Program-made: the position numbers and the translations under genes
Notes under the pieces: model-generated
The model's input: only the letters and a program-made list of their open reading frames with translations
Databases searched by the model: none
What the model was told of the DNA's origin: nothing
In this document: positions 8,919 to 16,826 of the stretch, piece by piece
How the letters are laid out: every line of letters begins with the position of its first letter
Numbering within the stretch: the stretch's first letter is position 1
Assembly: GCA_021774355.1 (NCBI GenBank)
Contig: JAJFJE010000407.1
Location: forward strand, 1 to 19,335
DNA length: 19,335 bases
Direction: 5' to 3'
From: Alphaproteobacteria bacterium
Lineage (GTDB): Bacteria > Pseudomonadota > Alphaproteobacteria > Zavarziniales > Zavarziniaceae

Positions 8919-9922
8919 CAGTCGTGGTCGTCGTCATCGCCGGCCAGGGCCAGGGCCTGGGCCGGCTGACCGCGGGTCCCGCACCAATGGACCAGGGCGT
9001 CGTCCCGGCCATGGGTCACCCACACCGCGCCGGGCGCCAGTTCGGCGATGGTGCCGGTCAACTCGTCCCAGTCGGCGTGATCGGAAATGATCAGGGGCAG
9101 CTCGACGCCGCGCTGCCGGGCCCGTGCCCGTACCCGCATCCAGCCCGACGCGGCGGCAGTCACCGGATCGGCCAGGCCGCGCGACCAGCGGTCGTTGAGG
9201 GCGCCGGGCGGGCACAGCACGATTTCGCCGGCCAGGGCGTTTTTGAGCCCCTCGGGCACCGGCAGCAGGGGTCCCAGGGCGACGCCGAGCTGTTCATAGA
9301 GGGCGCAGAGGGCGAGCAGCGCGCCATGGAGATAGATCGGCCGCGACCAGCCGGCCTGGCGCAGCAGGGCGATCACCCGCTGAGCCTTGCCCAAGGCATA
9401 GGCCCCGACCAGATGGCAGCGTTCCGGGAACCGCCGGACCGACGCGAGCAGGCGGGCGATCTCGTCGGCTGCCGGCGGATGGCGGAACACCGGCAAGGCA
9501 AAGGTGGCCTCGGTGATGAACAGGTCGCAGGACACCGGTTCGAAGGGCAGGCAGGTCGGGTCGGGCCGCCGCTTGTAGTCGCCGGAGACGACCACCCGGG
9601 CGCCACCCTGCTCGACCACCAGTTGGGCGCTGCCCAGGACATGGCCGGCGGGCACCAGGCGCAGGCGCAGGCCGCCCAGGTCGACCACCTGGCCATAGGG
9701 CGTTTCGTCGATCCGCCCGGCGCAGCCGTCGCCATAGCGGCTGCGCATGATGGCGGCGGTTTCCCGGGTGGTCAGGACCGCGCCGTGGCCGGCCCGGGCA
9801 TGGTCGCCATGGCCATGGGTGATGACCGCGCGGGCCACCGCCCGGGTCGGGTCGACATGGAAGTCGCCGGCCGCGCAATAGAGGCCGGACGGAGTCGGGC
9901 GCAGCAGGGTGGTGGCGCTCAT
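8918..9922 (-). CDS. Ligase-associated DNA damage response exonuclease (MBL/beta-CASP fold)
   Basis: The 334-residue protein is a metallo-beta-lactamase-fold nuclease. The metal-binding signature THGHGDH lies at residues 35-41, with further ligands in AGHVLGSAQ (H94) and SGDYK (D115). A C-terminal SDHADWDEL histidine completes the beta-CASP-type site. The N-terminus LLRPTPSGLYCAAGDFHVDP is characteristic of the exonuclease that accompanies this ligase family. I chose the ATG at 9922 rather than one at 9982 because the extra 20 residues look like non-coding sequence and would run into the divergent helicase gene. The acidic C-terminal tail (DDDDHD) ends exactly at the ligase start. It should process DNA ends for the downstream ligase. 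Confidence 0.92.
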   Translation of the reverse strand: MSATTLLRPTPSGLYCAAGDFHVDPTRAVARAVITHGHGDHARAGHGAVLTTRETAAIMRSRYGDGCAGRIDETPYGQVVDLGGLRLRLVPAGHVLGSAQLVVEQGGARVVVSGDYKRRPDPTCLPFEPVSCDLFITEATFALPVFRHPPAADEIARLLASVRRFPERCHLVGAYALGKAQRVIALLRQAGWSRPIYLHGALLALCALYEQLGVALGPLLPVPEGLKNALAGEIVLCPPGALNDRWSRGLADPVTAAASGWMRVRARARQRGVELPLIISDHADWDELTGTIAELAPGAVWVTHGRDDALVHWCGTRGQPAQALALAGDDDDHD

Positions 9923-9987
9923 TCCCGCAGTGTGGCGGCTGCGCCGGCTCTCGCCAAGGCCCGGGCGCAATGCCACACTCACGCCCG
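9923..9987. promoter_or_regulatory. Divergent control region of the repair module with an inverted repeat
   Basis: This short segment separates the exonuclease start (9922, minus) from the helicase starts (9970 or 9988, plus) and must contain or overlap both promoters. It holds a perfect 8-bp inverted repeat, AGTGTGGC at 9929-9936 and GCCACACT at 9972-9979. The arm centres are 43 bp apart, close to four helical turns. I see no alphaproteobacterial SOS box (GAAC or GTTC pairs with 7-nt spacing) and no clear -35/-10 boxes. An operator role is inference. Confidence 0.4.
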
Positions 9988-12423
9988 ATGTCCGCCAGAT
10001 CCCGCCCCGAGCCGCCGGCCGACCTGTTGCCGGCGCGATTTGCCGCCTGGTTTGCCGGCCGTGGCTGGCAGATCCGCAGCCATCAGCTGGCCATGCTGGA
10101 GGCGGCCAGGGCTGGCCGCTCGGCCCTGCTGGTGGCCCCGACCGGGGGCGGCAAGACCCTGGCCGGCTTCCTGCCCAGCCTGGTGGAACTGGCGGAACAG
10201 GGTGGCGGCCGGGGGCTCCACACCCTCTATGTGTCGCCGCTCAAGGCCCTGGCGGTCGATGTCGCGCGCAACCTCACCCAGCCGGTTGCCGAGATGGGCC
10301 TGGCGGTCTCGATCGAGACGCGTAGCGGCGACACGCCCCCGGGCAAGCGCCAGCGCCAGCGGCTGCGCCCGCCCGATATTCTCCTGACCACGCCGGAACA
10401 GATCGCCCTGCTGCTGTCCTTCGACGAAGCGGCCGCGATGTTCGGCGGCCTGCGCCATGTGGTGATCGACGAGGCCCATGCCCTGTGGGCGGGCAAGCGC
10501 GGCGACCTGCTCGCGCTCGGCCTGGAACGCATCGCATCCCTGGCCCCCGGGCTGCGGCGGGTCGGCCTGTCGGCGACCGTGGCCGACCGCGGGCGCCTGT
10601 TGCGCTGGGTCGTGGGTCCCGCGGTGGACCAGGCGGTCCTGGTCGAAGGCGCGCCGGGGGCTCCGCCCGAGGCCCGCATCCTGACCCCGGACGGCGAAAT
10701 TCCGTGGTCCGGCCATTCCGCCCGCTACGCGCTCAGGGCCATTCTCCAGGCGGTCGCCGGGGCCGGCACCAGCCTGATCTTCGTCAATACCCGCTCCCAG
10801 GCCGAATTTCTGTTCCAGTCCCTGTGGGCGCTGAACGACGACGCCCTGGCCATTGCCCTGCACCATGGCAGTCTTGCCCCGGAACAGCGGCGCAAGGTCG
10901 AGGCGGCGATGGCCGCGGGCCGGCTGAAGGCGGTGGTGTGCACCTCGACCCTCGACCTCGGCATCGACTGGGGGGCCGTCGACCTGGTGATCCAGGTCGG
11001 GGCGCCCAAGGGGGCGGCGCGCATGATCCAGCGCATCGGCCGGGCCAACCACCGGCTGGACGCCCCCAGCCGGGCCCTGATGGTGCCGGCCAACCGCTTC
11101 GAGGTGCTGGAATGCGAGGCGGCGCTGGCGGCGATCGACGAAGGCGCGCTCGATCCGGAAGCGATGCGCAGCGGCGCCCTGGACGTGCTCGCCCAGCATG
11201 TCCTCGGCTGTGCCGTGGGCGGCGGCTTTTCCGACGCGGCGCTCTACGACGAGATCGTCCGGGCGGCGCCCTATGCCGGGCTGGACCGCCGCACCTTCGA
11301 CCGGGTGGTCGATTATGTCGCGACGGGCGGCTATGCCCTCCGGCGCTATGAGCGCTTCGCCCGCATACGCAAGGTGGGCGACATCTGGCGCATCAGCCAC
11401 GGCGGAATCGCCCGCCAGTACCGGCTGAATGTGGGCACCATCGTCGAGGCGCCGATGCTCAAGGTACGCCTGGGCCGGCGCATGCTGGGCGAGATCGAGG
11501 AATGGTTCATCGACCAGCTGGTGCCGGGCGACAGCTTCGTCTTTGCCGGCCTGGTGCTGGAATTCCGCGGCCTCGACGAGACCACGGCGATGGTCCGGAA
11601 ATCCGCTGCCGAAGCACCCAAGGTGCCGTCCTACGAAGGCGGGAAGTTCCCCCTGTCGACCTTTCTGGCGGCCAAGGTGCGCCACCTGCTCGCCCATCCG
11701 GGGCAGTGGCGGCGGCTGCCTGCACCGGTCACCGAATGGCTGGCGCTGCAGCGCCGCTACTCGGTCCTGCCGGGCGAACACCAGTTGCTGGTCGAGACCT
11801 TTCCCCGGGCGGACAAGTTCTACCTGGTCGCCTATCCCTTCGAGGGCCGGCTCGCCCATCAGACACTGGGCATGCTGCTGACCCGGCGGATGGAACGGGC
11901 GGGCCTCGGCCCGCTCGGCTTTGTCGCCAGCGACTATGCCCTGGCCGCCTGGTCGCTCAAGGATGCCGGCAGGGCCGACCTGCCGGCCCTGTTCGACGAG
12001 GACATGCTGGGCGATGATCTGGAGGCCTGGCTTGCCGAATCGAACCTCATGAAGCGAACCTTCCGGACCAATGCGGTGATTGCCGGGCTGATCGAGCGGC
12101 GCTATCCCGGCGAGACCAAGAATGGTCGCCAGGTGACCTTTTCCTCGGACCTGATCTATGACGTCCTGCGCCGCCACGAACCAGACCACATCCTGCTGCA
12201 GGCGACCTATGCCGATGCCGCCGCCGGGCTGCTCGATATCCGCCGGCTGGGCGACATGCTGAGGCGGGTCAAGGGCGCCATCTGCCACCGGCCCTTGGCC
12301 CGCGTGTCGCCGCTGGCCGTCCCCGTGCTGCTCGATATTGGCCGCGAATCGGTGCGCGGGGCGGCGACCGATATGCTGCTGGCCGAGGCCGCGGCAGCGC
12401 TGCTTGCGGAGGCCGCCCGGTGA
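9970..12423 (+). CDS. Ligase-associated DNA damage response DEXH helicase (Lhr-like)
   Basis: The 817-residue protein is a superfamily 2 helicase of the Lhr-core type. In order: a Q-like HQL at residue 38, Walker A APTGGGKT (56-63), TTPEQ (140-144), Walker B DEAH (167-170) and SAT (203-205). The second RecA domain carries the arginine-finger motif QRIGRANH (356-363). The long C-terminal part (about 365-817) matches the position of the Lhr winged-helix and barrel domains. The family translocates 3' to 5' on single-stranded DNA. The ATG at 9970 has AAGG about ten nt upstream; an in-frame ATG at 9988 is equally possible and would leave the nearby inverted repeat fully outside the gene. It overlaps pdeM by four nt. 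Confidence 0.93.
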   Translation: MPHSRPMSARSRPEPPADLLPARFAAWFAGRGWQIRSHQLAMLEAARAGRSALLVAPTGGGKTLAGFLPSLVELAEQGGGRGLHTLYVSPLKALAVDVARNLTQPVAEMGLAVSIETRSGDTPPGKRQRQRLRPPDILLTTPEQIALLLSFDEAAAMFGGLRHVVIDEAHALWAGKRGDLLALGLERIASLAPGLRRVGLSATVADRGRLLRWVVGPAVDQAVLVEGAPGAPPEARILTPDGEIPWSGHSARYALRAILQAVAGAGTSLIFVNTRSQAEFLFQSLWALNDDALAIALHHGSLAPEQRRKVEAAMAAGRLKAVVCTSTLDLGIDWGAVDLVIQVGAPKGAARMIQRIGRANHRLDAPSRALMVPANRFEVLECEAALAAIDEGALDPEAMRSGALDVLAQHVLGCAVGGGFSDAALYDEIVRAAPYAGLDRRTFDRVVDYVATGGYALRRYERFARIRKVGDIWRISHGGIARQYRLNVGTIVEAPMLKVRLGRRMLGEIEEWFIDQLVPGDSFVFAGLVLEFRGLDETTAMVRKSAAEAPKVPSYEGGKFPLSTFLAAKVRHLLAHPGQWRRLPAPVTEWLALQRRYSVLPGEHQLLVETFPRADKFYLVAYPFEGRLAHQTLGMLLTRRMERAGLGPLGFVASDYALAAWSLKDAGRADLPALFDEDMLGDDLEAWLAESNLMKRTFRTNAVIAGLIERRYPGETKNGRQVTFSSDLIYDVLRRHEPDHILLQATYADAAAGLLDIRRLGDMLRRVKGAICHRPLARVSPLAVPVLLDIGRESVRGAATDMLLAEAAAALLAEAAR

Positions 12424-13103
12424 GCGCCGTCACCCTGGCCGGGCTGCGCCTGGAACTCGACCCCAGCGGTGCCGTGTTCGCGCCGGAGGCGGGGGTGCTG
12501 GTCGTCGCCGACCTGCATTTCGAGAAGGGTTCGAGCTTTGCCGCCCGCGGCGTGCTGCTGCCGCCCTATGACAGCCTGGTCACCCTGGACGGGCTGGAAG
12601 GGGCGATCGGCCGCCACGGTCCGCGCCGGGTGGTCGCCCTGGGCGACAGTTTTCACGACGCCGGCGGACCCGCCCGGCTCGATCCCCTGGTCCGCCAGCG
12701 CCTCGGGCGCCTGGCGGCCACGGCCGACCTGGTCTGGGTTGCCGGCAATCACGACCCGGCGCTGCCGGCCAGCCTGCCGGGGCGGGTTGCCGAGTGCCTC
12801 GAGCTGGGCCCGGTGGCGCTGATTCACGATCCGTCGGCATGCCGGGGGCCGTGGATCGCCGGGCATTTCCATCCCAAGGCCAGGGTGACGGTCCGGGGCC
12901 GCGCGATCACCGCCCGCTGCTTCGTTGCCGATGGCGAGCGCCTGCTGCTGCCCGCCTTCGGGGCCTATGCCGGCGGCCTGGAGGTGCGCGACCCGGCGAT
13001 CCGCCGCCTGTTCCCGGGGGCGTTCGACACCCACGTGATCGGCCCGGGGGCGATTCACCGGCTGGCGGGCCGCCCCCGGCGCGCCGCTCTGCCCGCCGAA
13101 TAG
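12420..13103 (+). CDS. pdeM: Ligase-associated DNA damage response endonuclease PdeM
   Basis: The 227-residue protein is a calcineurin-like metallophosphoesterase. Its signatures are in the expected order: DLH (31-33, in VVADLHFEKG), GDSFHD (75-80), GNHD (109-112) and GHFHP (148-152), which together form the two-metal site. The LPAFGAYAGGL segment near residues 177-187 is typical of this subfamily. By family knowledge these are manganese-dependent DNA endonucleases/phosphodiesterases found with the Lhr-like helicase, exonuclease and ligase. The start is GTG, embedded in GTGA at 12420-12423, which also supplies the helicase stop codon; translational coupling is therefore likely. The gene ends 7 bp from the convergent reductase gene, with no room for a separate terminator. 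Confidence 0.92.
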   Translation: MSAVTLAGLRLELDPSGAVFAPEAGVLVVADLHFEKGSSFAARGVLLPPYDSLVTLDGLEGAIGRHGPRRVVALGDSFHDAGGPARLDPLVRQRLGRLAATADLVWVAGNHDPALPASLPGRVAECLELGPVALIHDPSACRGPWIAGHFHPKARVTVRGRAITARCFVADGERLLLPAFGAYAGGLEVRDPAIRRLFPGAFDTHVIGPGAIHRLAGRPRRAALPAE

Positions 13104-13110
13104 GCTCGTC

Positions 13111-14097
13111 TCAAATGAGCCCTTCGAGCACCCGGTCGGGCGGGCGGTGGCCATCCACGAAGGTCTTGATGTTGACGATGACTTTTTCGCCCATGTTCAA
13201 GCGGCCCTCGATGGTGGCCGAGCCCATATGGGGCAGCAGCACGACGTTGTCGAGGCGGACCAGCTTGGGATTGACCGCCGGCTCGTGCTCGAACACGTCG
13301 AGGCCGGCACCGGCGAGGTCGCCGGCAACCAGCATGCGGGTCAGGGCATTTTCGTCGATCACCTCGCCGCGCGCCGTGTTGACGACGATCGCCTGCTTTT
13401 GCAGCAGCTTCAGGCGCCGCGCCGACAACAGGTGATAGGTCGCCGGCGTATGGGGGCAATTGACCGAGATGATGTCCATGCGCGCCAGCATCTGGTCGAG
13501 GCTTTCCCAAAAGGTCGCCTCGACCTCTTGCTCGATCTCCGGGCTCAGCCGGTTGCGGTTGTGATAGTGGATCGACATGCCGAAGGCCTTGGCCCGGCGC
13601 GCCACAGCGCGGCCGATGCGGCCCATGCCGACAATGCCCAGGCGCTTGCCCCAGATCCGGTGGCCCAGCATCCAGGTCGGCGACCAGCCGACCCACCGGC
13701 CTTCGCGCACCACCCGCTCGCCTTCGGCAAGGCGCCGCGACACCGCCAGGATCAGGGCGATGGTCATGTCGGCGGTATCTTCGGTCAGGACCCCGGGGGT
13801 CGATGTCACGGTGATGCCGCGCTGCCGCGCCGCTGCCAGGTCGATGTGGTCGACACCGGTGCCGAACGACGCGATCAGGCGCAGATTGGGGTTGGCATGG
13901 GCCAGGATGCGGCCGTCGATGCGGTCGGTCACGGTCGGCACCAGCACATCCGCCTGGGCCACGGCTTCGACCAGTTCGGCCTGGGTGAAGGCATGGTCGT
14001 CCGGATTGAGCCGGGTATCGAACAATTCCATCATCCGCGTCTCGATCGCGTCGGGCAGCTTGCGCGTGACGATCACCAGCGGCTTTTTGGTCGGCAT
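13111..14097 (-). CDS. NADP-dependent glyoxylate/hydroxypyruvate reductase (D-2-hydroxyacid dehydrogenase)
   Basis: The 328-residue protein has the D-isomer 2-hydroxyacid dehydrogenase layout. The substrate-domain loop FGTGVDHID is at 78-86, followed by VLTEDTADMTIALILA. The nucleotide motif GMGRIG is at 157-162. The catalytic triad is R243 (NTARGEVID), E272 (EHEP) and H290 (PHMGSAT). The strand end after the Rossmann motif reads HNRNR, with no acidic residue and basic R181/R183, which favours NADP(H). The N-terminus KKPLVIVTRKLPDAIETRMM closely resembles alphaproteobacterial glyoxylate reductases. I chose the ATG at 14097 because it gives this canonical N-terminus and has GGGGAG upstream; the frame stays open to 14589, but that extension is non-coding in character. 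Glyoxylate is also a product of the pathway that uses MeaA, though the genes are not adjacent. Confidence 0.91.
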   Translation of the reverse strand: MPTKKPLVIVTRKLPDAIETRMMELFDTRLNPDDHAFTQAELVEAVAQADVLVPTVTDRIDGRILAHANPNLRLIASFGTGVDHIDLAAARQRGITVTSTPGVLTEDTADMTIALILAVSRRLAEGERVVREGRWVGWSPTWMLGHRIWGKRLGIVGMGRIGRAVARRAKAFGMSIHYHNRNRLSPEIEQEVEATFWESLDQMLARMDIISVNCPHTPATYHLLSARRLKLLQKQAIVVNTARGEVIDENALTRMLVAGDLAGAGLDVFEHEPAVNPKLVRLDNVVLLPHMGSATIEGRLNMGEKVIVNIKTFVDGHRPPDRVLEGLI

Positions 14098-14316
14098 CGG
14101 CCTGGGTCTCCCCCGGGAGAAAGCGGCCGCCTGGGGCGGCACAGGCGGGCGGCGCACAGCGCCTCGCGCTCTTCCTAGCAGCTTTGTCGCCCTCGACAAA
14201 GGCCCTCGAATGCCGCGCTCCCCTGTCCTTCCCTGCGCTTGACCCTGGCTGCCCGGCCACCCACAGTGGCGGGCATGCAGCCCCCTCGACAGTCCGTCGC
14301 ACCGGTCGGCGACTCC
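14098..14316. promoter_or_regulatory. Divergent intergenic region with a perfect palindrome
   Basis: This 219-bp region separates the reductase gene (minus) from the SH3-like gene (plus) and holds no gene I can support. At 14182-14201 lies a perfect hairpin or palindrome: CTTTGTCG, loop CCCT, CGACAAAG. Each strand of the palindrome contains TTGTCG, a 4/6 match to a -35 box. On the plus strand TCGAAT (4/6 to a -10 box) follows after 16 nt. On the minus strand a weaker TAGGAA follows after 16 nt. A pair of overlapping divergent promoters, or an operator covering them, is a reasonable inference. There is no T-run, so it does not look like a terminator. Confidence 0.42.
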
Positions 14317-14820
14317 ATGGTTCGGCGCCTTGCCCTCGGGGCCCTGCTGGGCGCTGCGGTCCTGGGCGCCGGCGCCGCGCCGGCCGCCGCGCAGAGCGAG
14401 GGCGGCGGCCTGCCCTTGCCCCGCTTCGCCTCGCTGGGATCGAGCGAAATCAACGTCCGCTCGGGACCGGGGCCGCAATATCCGATCGCCTGGAAATATG
14501 TCCGCAACGGCCTGCCGGTCGAGATCGTCGCCGAGTTCGAATATTGGCGGCGCATCCGCGATGTCGACGGCACCCTGGGCTGGGTGCACAAAAGCCTGCT
14601 CTCGGGCAAGCGCACCGCCCTGGTCGAGGGCCGGGACACGGTTGCCCTGCGGGCCGAGGCGGACGAGGCGGCCCGCCCGGTGGCCCGCCTCGAAGCGGGC
14701 GTCGTCGTCCGCCTGACCCGCTGCGGCGGACCCTGGTGCAAGGTCGAGATCCAGTCCTACACCGGCTGGCTGCCGCGCAGCGCCCTGTGGGGGGTCTATC
14801 CGGAAGAGGACCTGCGATGA
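14317..14820 (+). CDS. Exported protein with two SH3-like repeats
   Basis: The product is 167 residues from the ATG at 14317. It starts with a textbook signal peptide (MVRR, a hydrophobic run, then APAAAQ, with likely cleavage after A25). The mature protein holds a bacterial SH3-like domain (about residues 40-90). Its NVRSGPGPQYPIAWKY opening and GWVHKSLLSG close are typical of SH3_3/SH3b modules. A second, more degenerate repeat follows (about 95-160, with VALRAEAD and GWLPRSALWG). Such domains often bind cell-wall peptides in the periplasm, but a specific target cannot be read. An in-frame ATG at 14275 would add 14 residues; neither start has a clear ribosome site, and the signal peptide favours 14317. 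Its last four bases (ATGA) overlap the asparaginase start. Confidence 0.82.
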   Translation: MVRRLALGALLGAAVLGAGAAPAAAQSEGGGLPLPRFASLGSSEINVRSGPGPQYPIAWKYVRNGLPVEIVAEFEYWRRIRDVDGTLGWVHKSLLSGKRTALVEGRDTVALRAEADEAARPVARLEAGVVVRLTRCGGPWCKVEIQSYTGWLPRSALWGVYPEEDLR

Positions 14821-15824
14821 GCGGCAATCCGATCCTGGTCGAGACGACCCGGGGCGGCCATGTCGAAAGCCGCCATCGGGGCGCGCTTCACGTGGTCGAC
14901 GGCGACGGCACGGTGCGGCTCAGCCTGGGCAATGTCGTCCAACCGGTGTTTCCCCGCTCGGCCATCAAGATGATCCAGGCCCTGCCCTTGCTCGAAAGCG
15001 GGGCTGCGGCGGCGGCGGGGCTGAGCCCGGCGGAACTGGCGCTCGCCTGCGCCAGTCATTCGGGCGAACCCATGCATACCGAGGCGGTGGCGGCCTGGCT
15101 GGCGCGCCAGGGCATGGATATGACCATGCTTGCCTGTCCGGCCCATGCGCCGATGCATGGCCCAAGTGCCGAGGCGCTGATCCGCCAGGGACAGGCGCCG
15201 TGCGCCCTGCACAATAATTGCTCCGGCAAGCATGCCGGGTTCCTGACCCTGGCACGCCATCTGGGGCGGCCTCTGGCGGGCTACGAACAGCGCGGCCATG
15301 CGGTGCAGGAGGCGGTGTTTGACACGCTGGTCGGGCTATGCGGGCTGGAGGCTGCGCCGCCCTGGGGCGTCGACGGCTGCGCCGCGCCCAACCCGTTCCT
15401 GCCCCTGGCCGCGGTGGCCGCCGCGATGGCCCGCCTGGCGGTTCCGGCAAGCCTGATGCCGCGCCGGGCGGCGGCGGCACGGGCCCTGGTGGCGGCGATG
15501 GCCGCCCATCCCGATCTGGTCGCGGGCAGCGGCCGGCCCTGCACCCGGCTGATCCGGGCGGCAAGCGGCGGCGCCGTGGTCAAGCTGGGCGCCGAAGGTG
15601 TCTATGTCGGGCTCCTGCCCGACCAGGGCCTGGGCTTTGCCTTGAAGGTCGACGACGGTGCCGGCCGCGCCGCGGCGGTCCTGGCGGCCGGCCTGCTCGA
15701 CCATCTGGGCGCGCTCGCCCCCGCCCGCCGGGGCGAGGTCGCCGATCTGCTCGAGGCCCCGGTGACGACCTGGGGCCACGTCCCGGTCGGTGTCGTCCGG
15801 CTGGCCGAGGGTGTCTTTGCATGA
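14817..15824 (+). CDS. L-asparaginase, Rhizobium etli type (asparaginase II family)
   Basis: The 335-residue protein belongs to the asparaginase family first known from Rhizobium etli, which is unrelated to the E. coli AnsA/AnsB fold. The residues I recall as catalytic in the R. etli ReAV enzyme fall at matching positions. These are S48 and K51 in PRSAIKM, S80 in CASHSGEPMH, and a later lysine in VVKLGAEGVY (K256). The zinc-site residues are C135 and K138 in NNCSGKHAGF and a cysteine in DGCAAPN (C188). It should hydrolyse L-asparagine to aspartate and ammonia in the cytoplasm. The start codon overlaps the stop of the SH3-like gene (ATGA), so the two are probably translationally coupled. The next gene begins 20 nt downstream. 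Confidence 0.93.
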   Translation: MSGNPILVETTRGGHVESRHRGALHVVDGDGTVRLSLGNVVQPVFPRSAIKMIQALPLLESGAAAAAGLSPAELALACASHSGEPMHTEAVAAWLARQGMDMTMLACPAHAPMHGPSAEALIRQGQAPCALHNNCSGKHAGFLTLARHLGRPLAGYEQRGHAVQEAVFDTLVGLCGLEAAPPWGVDGCAAPNPFLPLAAVAAAMARLAVPASLMPRRAAAARALVAAMAAHPDLVAGSGRPCTRLIRAASGGAVVKLGAEGVYVGLLPDQGLGFALKVDDGAGRAAAVLAAGLLDHLGALAPARRGEVADLLEAPVTTWGHVPVGVVRLAEGVFA

Positions 15825-15844
15825 CCGTTGCGTAAGGGGGTGAG

Positions 15845-16822
15845 ATGCCCAAGGCCCTGCTGTGTACGTCGTTCGGCCCGCCCGAGACCCTGGTGGTCAC
15901 GGACCAGGCCGCGGCCCCCCTGGGTCCGGGCCAGATCCGCATGCGGGTGCGCGCGGCCGGGGTGAATTTCCCCGACACCCTGATGATCGCGAACAAATAC
16001 CAGTTCAAGCCGCCGCTGCCCTTCGCGCCGGGCGGCGAATGCGCCGGTACGGTGCTGGAGGTGGCCCCCGGGGTCGACCGCTTCGCGCCCGGCGACCGGG
16101 TGATCGCCCTGCCCGGCTGGGGCGCCTTTGCCGAGGACCTGGTGGTCGATGCCGCGCAGGTCAGCCGCACCCCGGCGGGGATGGACGACATCACGGCGGC
16201 CGCCTTCGTGTTCACCTATGGCACGACCTATCATGCCCTGGTCCAACGGGCCCAACTGCGCCCGGGCGAGACCCTGCTGGTGCTGGGCGCGGCGGGCGGG
16301 GTCGGCCTGGCGGCGGTCGAACTGGGCAAGGCCCTGGGCGCCCGGGTGATCGCCGCGGCGTCGTCGCCGGCCAAGCTGGCGGTGGCCCGGGACCATGGCG
16401 CCGACGCCGTCATCGACTATGGCGCGGACGATCTGCGCCAGGCGCTCAAAGCCCTGTGCCCGGCCGGCCCGGACGTGATCTACGATCCGGTCGGCGGCGC
16501 CTATTCCGAGGCGGCCTTGCGCTCGATCGCCTGGAACGGCCGTTTCCTGGTCGTCGGCTTCGCTGCCGGGTCGATTCCATCAGTCCCCCTGAACCTCGCT
16601 TTGCTCAAGGGCTGCGCCATTGTCGGGGTGTTCTGGGGGGCCTTCACAGCGCGCGAGCCGGGCCTCGCCCAGGCCAATCTCGACGCCCTGGCCGCGCTCC
16701 ACCAGGCGGGGCGGATCCGGCCCCATGTCAGCGCCACCTATCCCCTGGCCGCGGGCGGCGCCGCGCTTCGCGCCCTGATCGACCGCCAGGCCACGGGCAA
16801 GCTCGTCATCACCATGGCCTGA
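15845..16822 (+). CDS. NADPH:quinone oxidoreductase-like MDR enzyme
   Basis: The 325-residue protein is a zinc-free member of the medium-chain dehydrogenase/reductase superfamily. The catalytic-domain segment AAGVNFPDTLMIANKYQ (38-54) is typical of the quinone oxidoreductase branch. The nucleotide site is GAAGGVGLAAVELGKA (AAGGVG at 149-154), the form usual for NADPH-binding members. The structural-zinc cysteine cluster of alcohol dehydrogenases is absent. It probably reduces a quinone or an enone-type substrate; the true substrate cannot be told from sequence. The AAGGGGG ribosome site before the ATG is strong. It sits 20 nt after the asparaginase and 4 nt before the transporter, so the four genes from 14317 to 17777 look like one operon. 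Confidence 0.91.
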   Translation: MPKALLCTSFGPPETLVVTDQAAAPLGPGQIRMRVRAAGVNFPDTLMIANKYQFKPPLPFAPGGECAGTVLEVAPGVDRFAPGDRVIALPGWGAFAEDLVVDAAQVSRTPAGMDDITAAAFVFTYGTTYHALVQRAQLRPGETLLVLGAAGGVGLAAVELGKALGARVIAAASSPAKLAVARDHGADAVIDYGADDLRQALKALCPAGPDVIYDPVGGAYSEAALRSIAWNGRFLVVGFAAGSIPSVPLNLALLKGCAIVGVFWGAFTAREPGLAQANLDALAALHQAGRIRPHVSATYPLAAGGAALRALIDRQATGKLVITMA

Positions 16823-16826
16823 GGCG

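Noticed and set aside
9923..9987. SOS (LexA) box controlling the repair module
   Set aside because: No GAAC-N7-GAAC or GTTC-N7-GTTC pattern is present in the gap.
8408..10387. 659-residue plus-strand frame crossing ligase, exonuclease and helicase starts
   Set aside because: It crosses gene boundaries on the opposite strand and has no motif; non-coding by composition.
9979..12288. 769-residue minus-strand open frame opposite the helicase
   Set aside because: It mirrors the helicase codons, shows no domain, and the plus strand has every helicase motif.
14098..14589. N-terminal extension of the reductase frame, making a 492-residue protein
   Set aside because: The enzyme is complete from 14097 at normal family length. 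The extra part is antisense to the SH3-like gene and has no recognisable domain.
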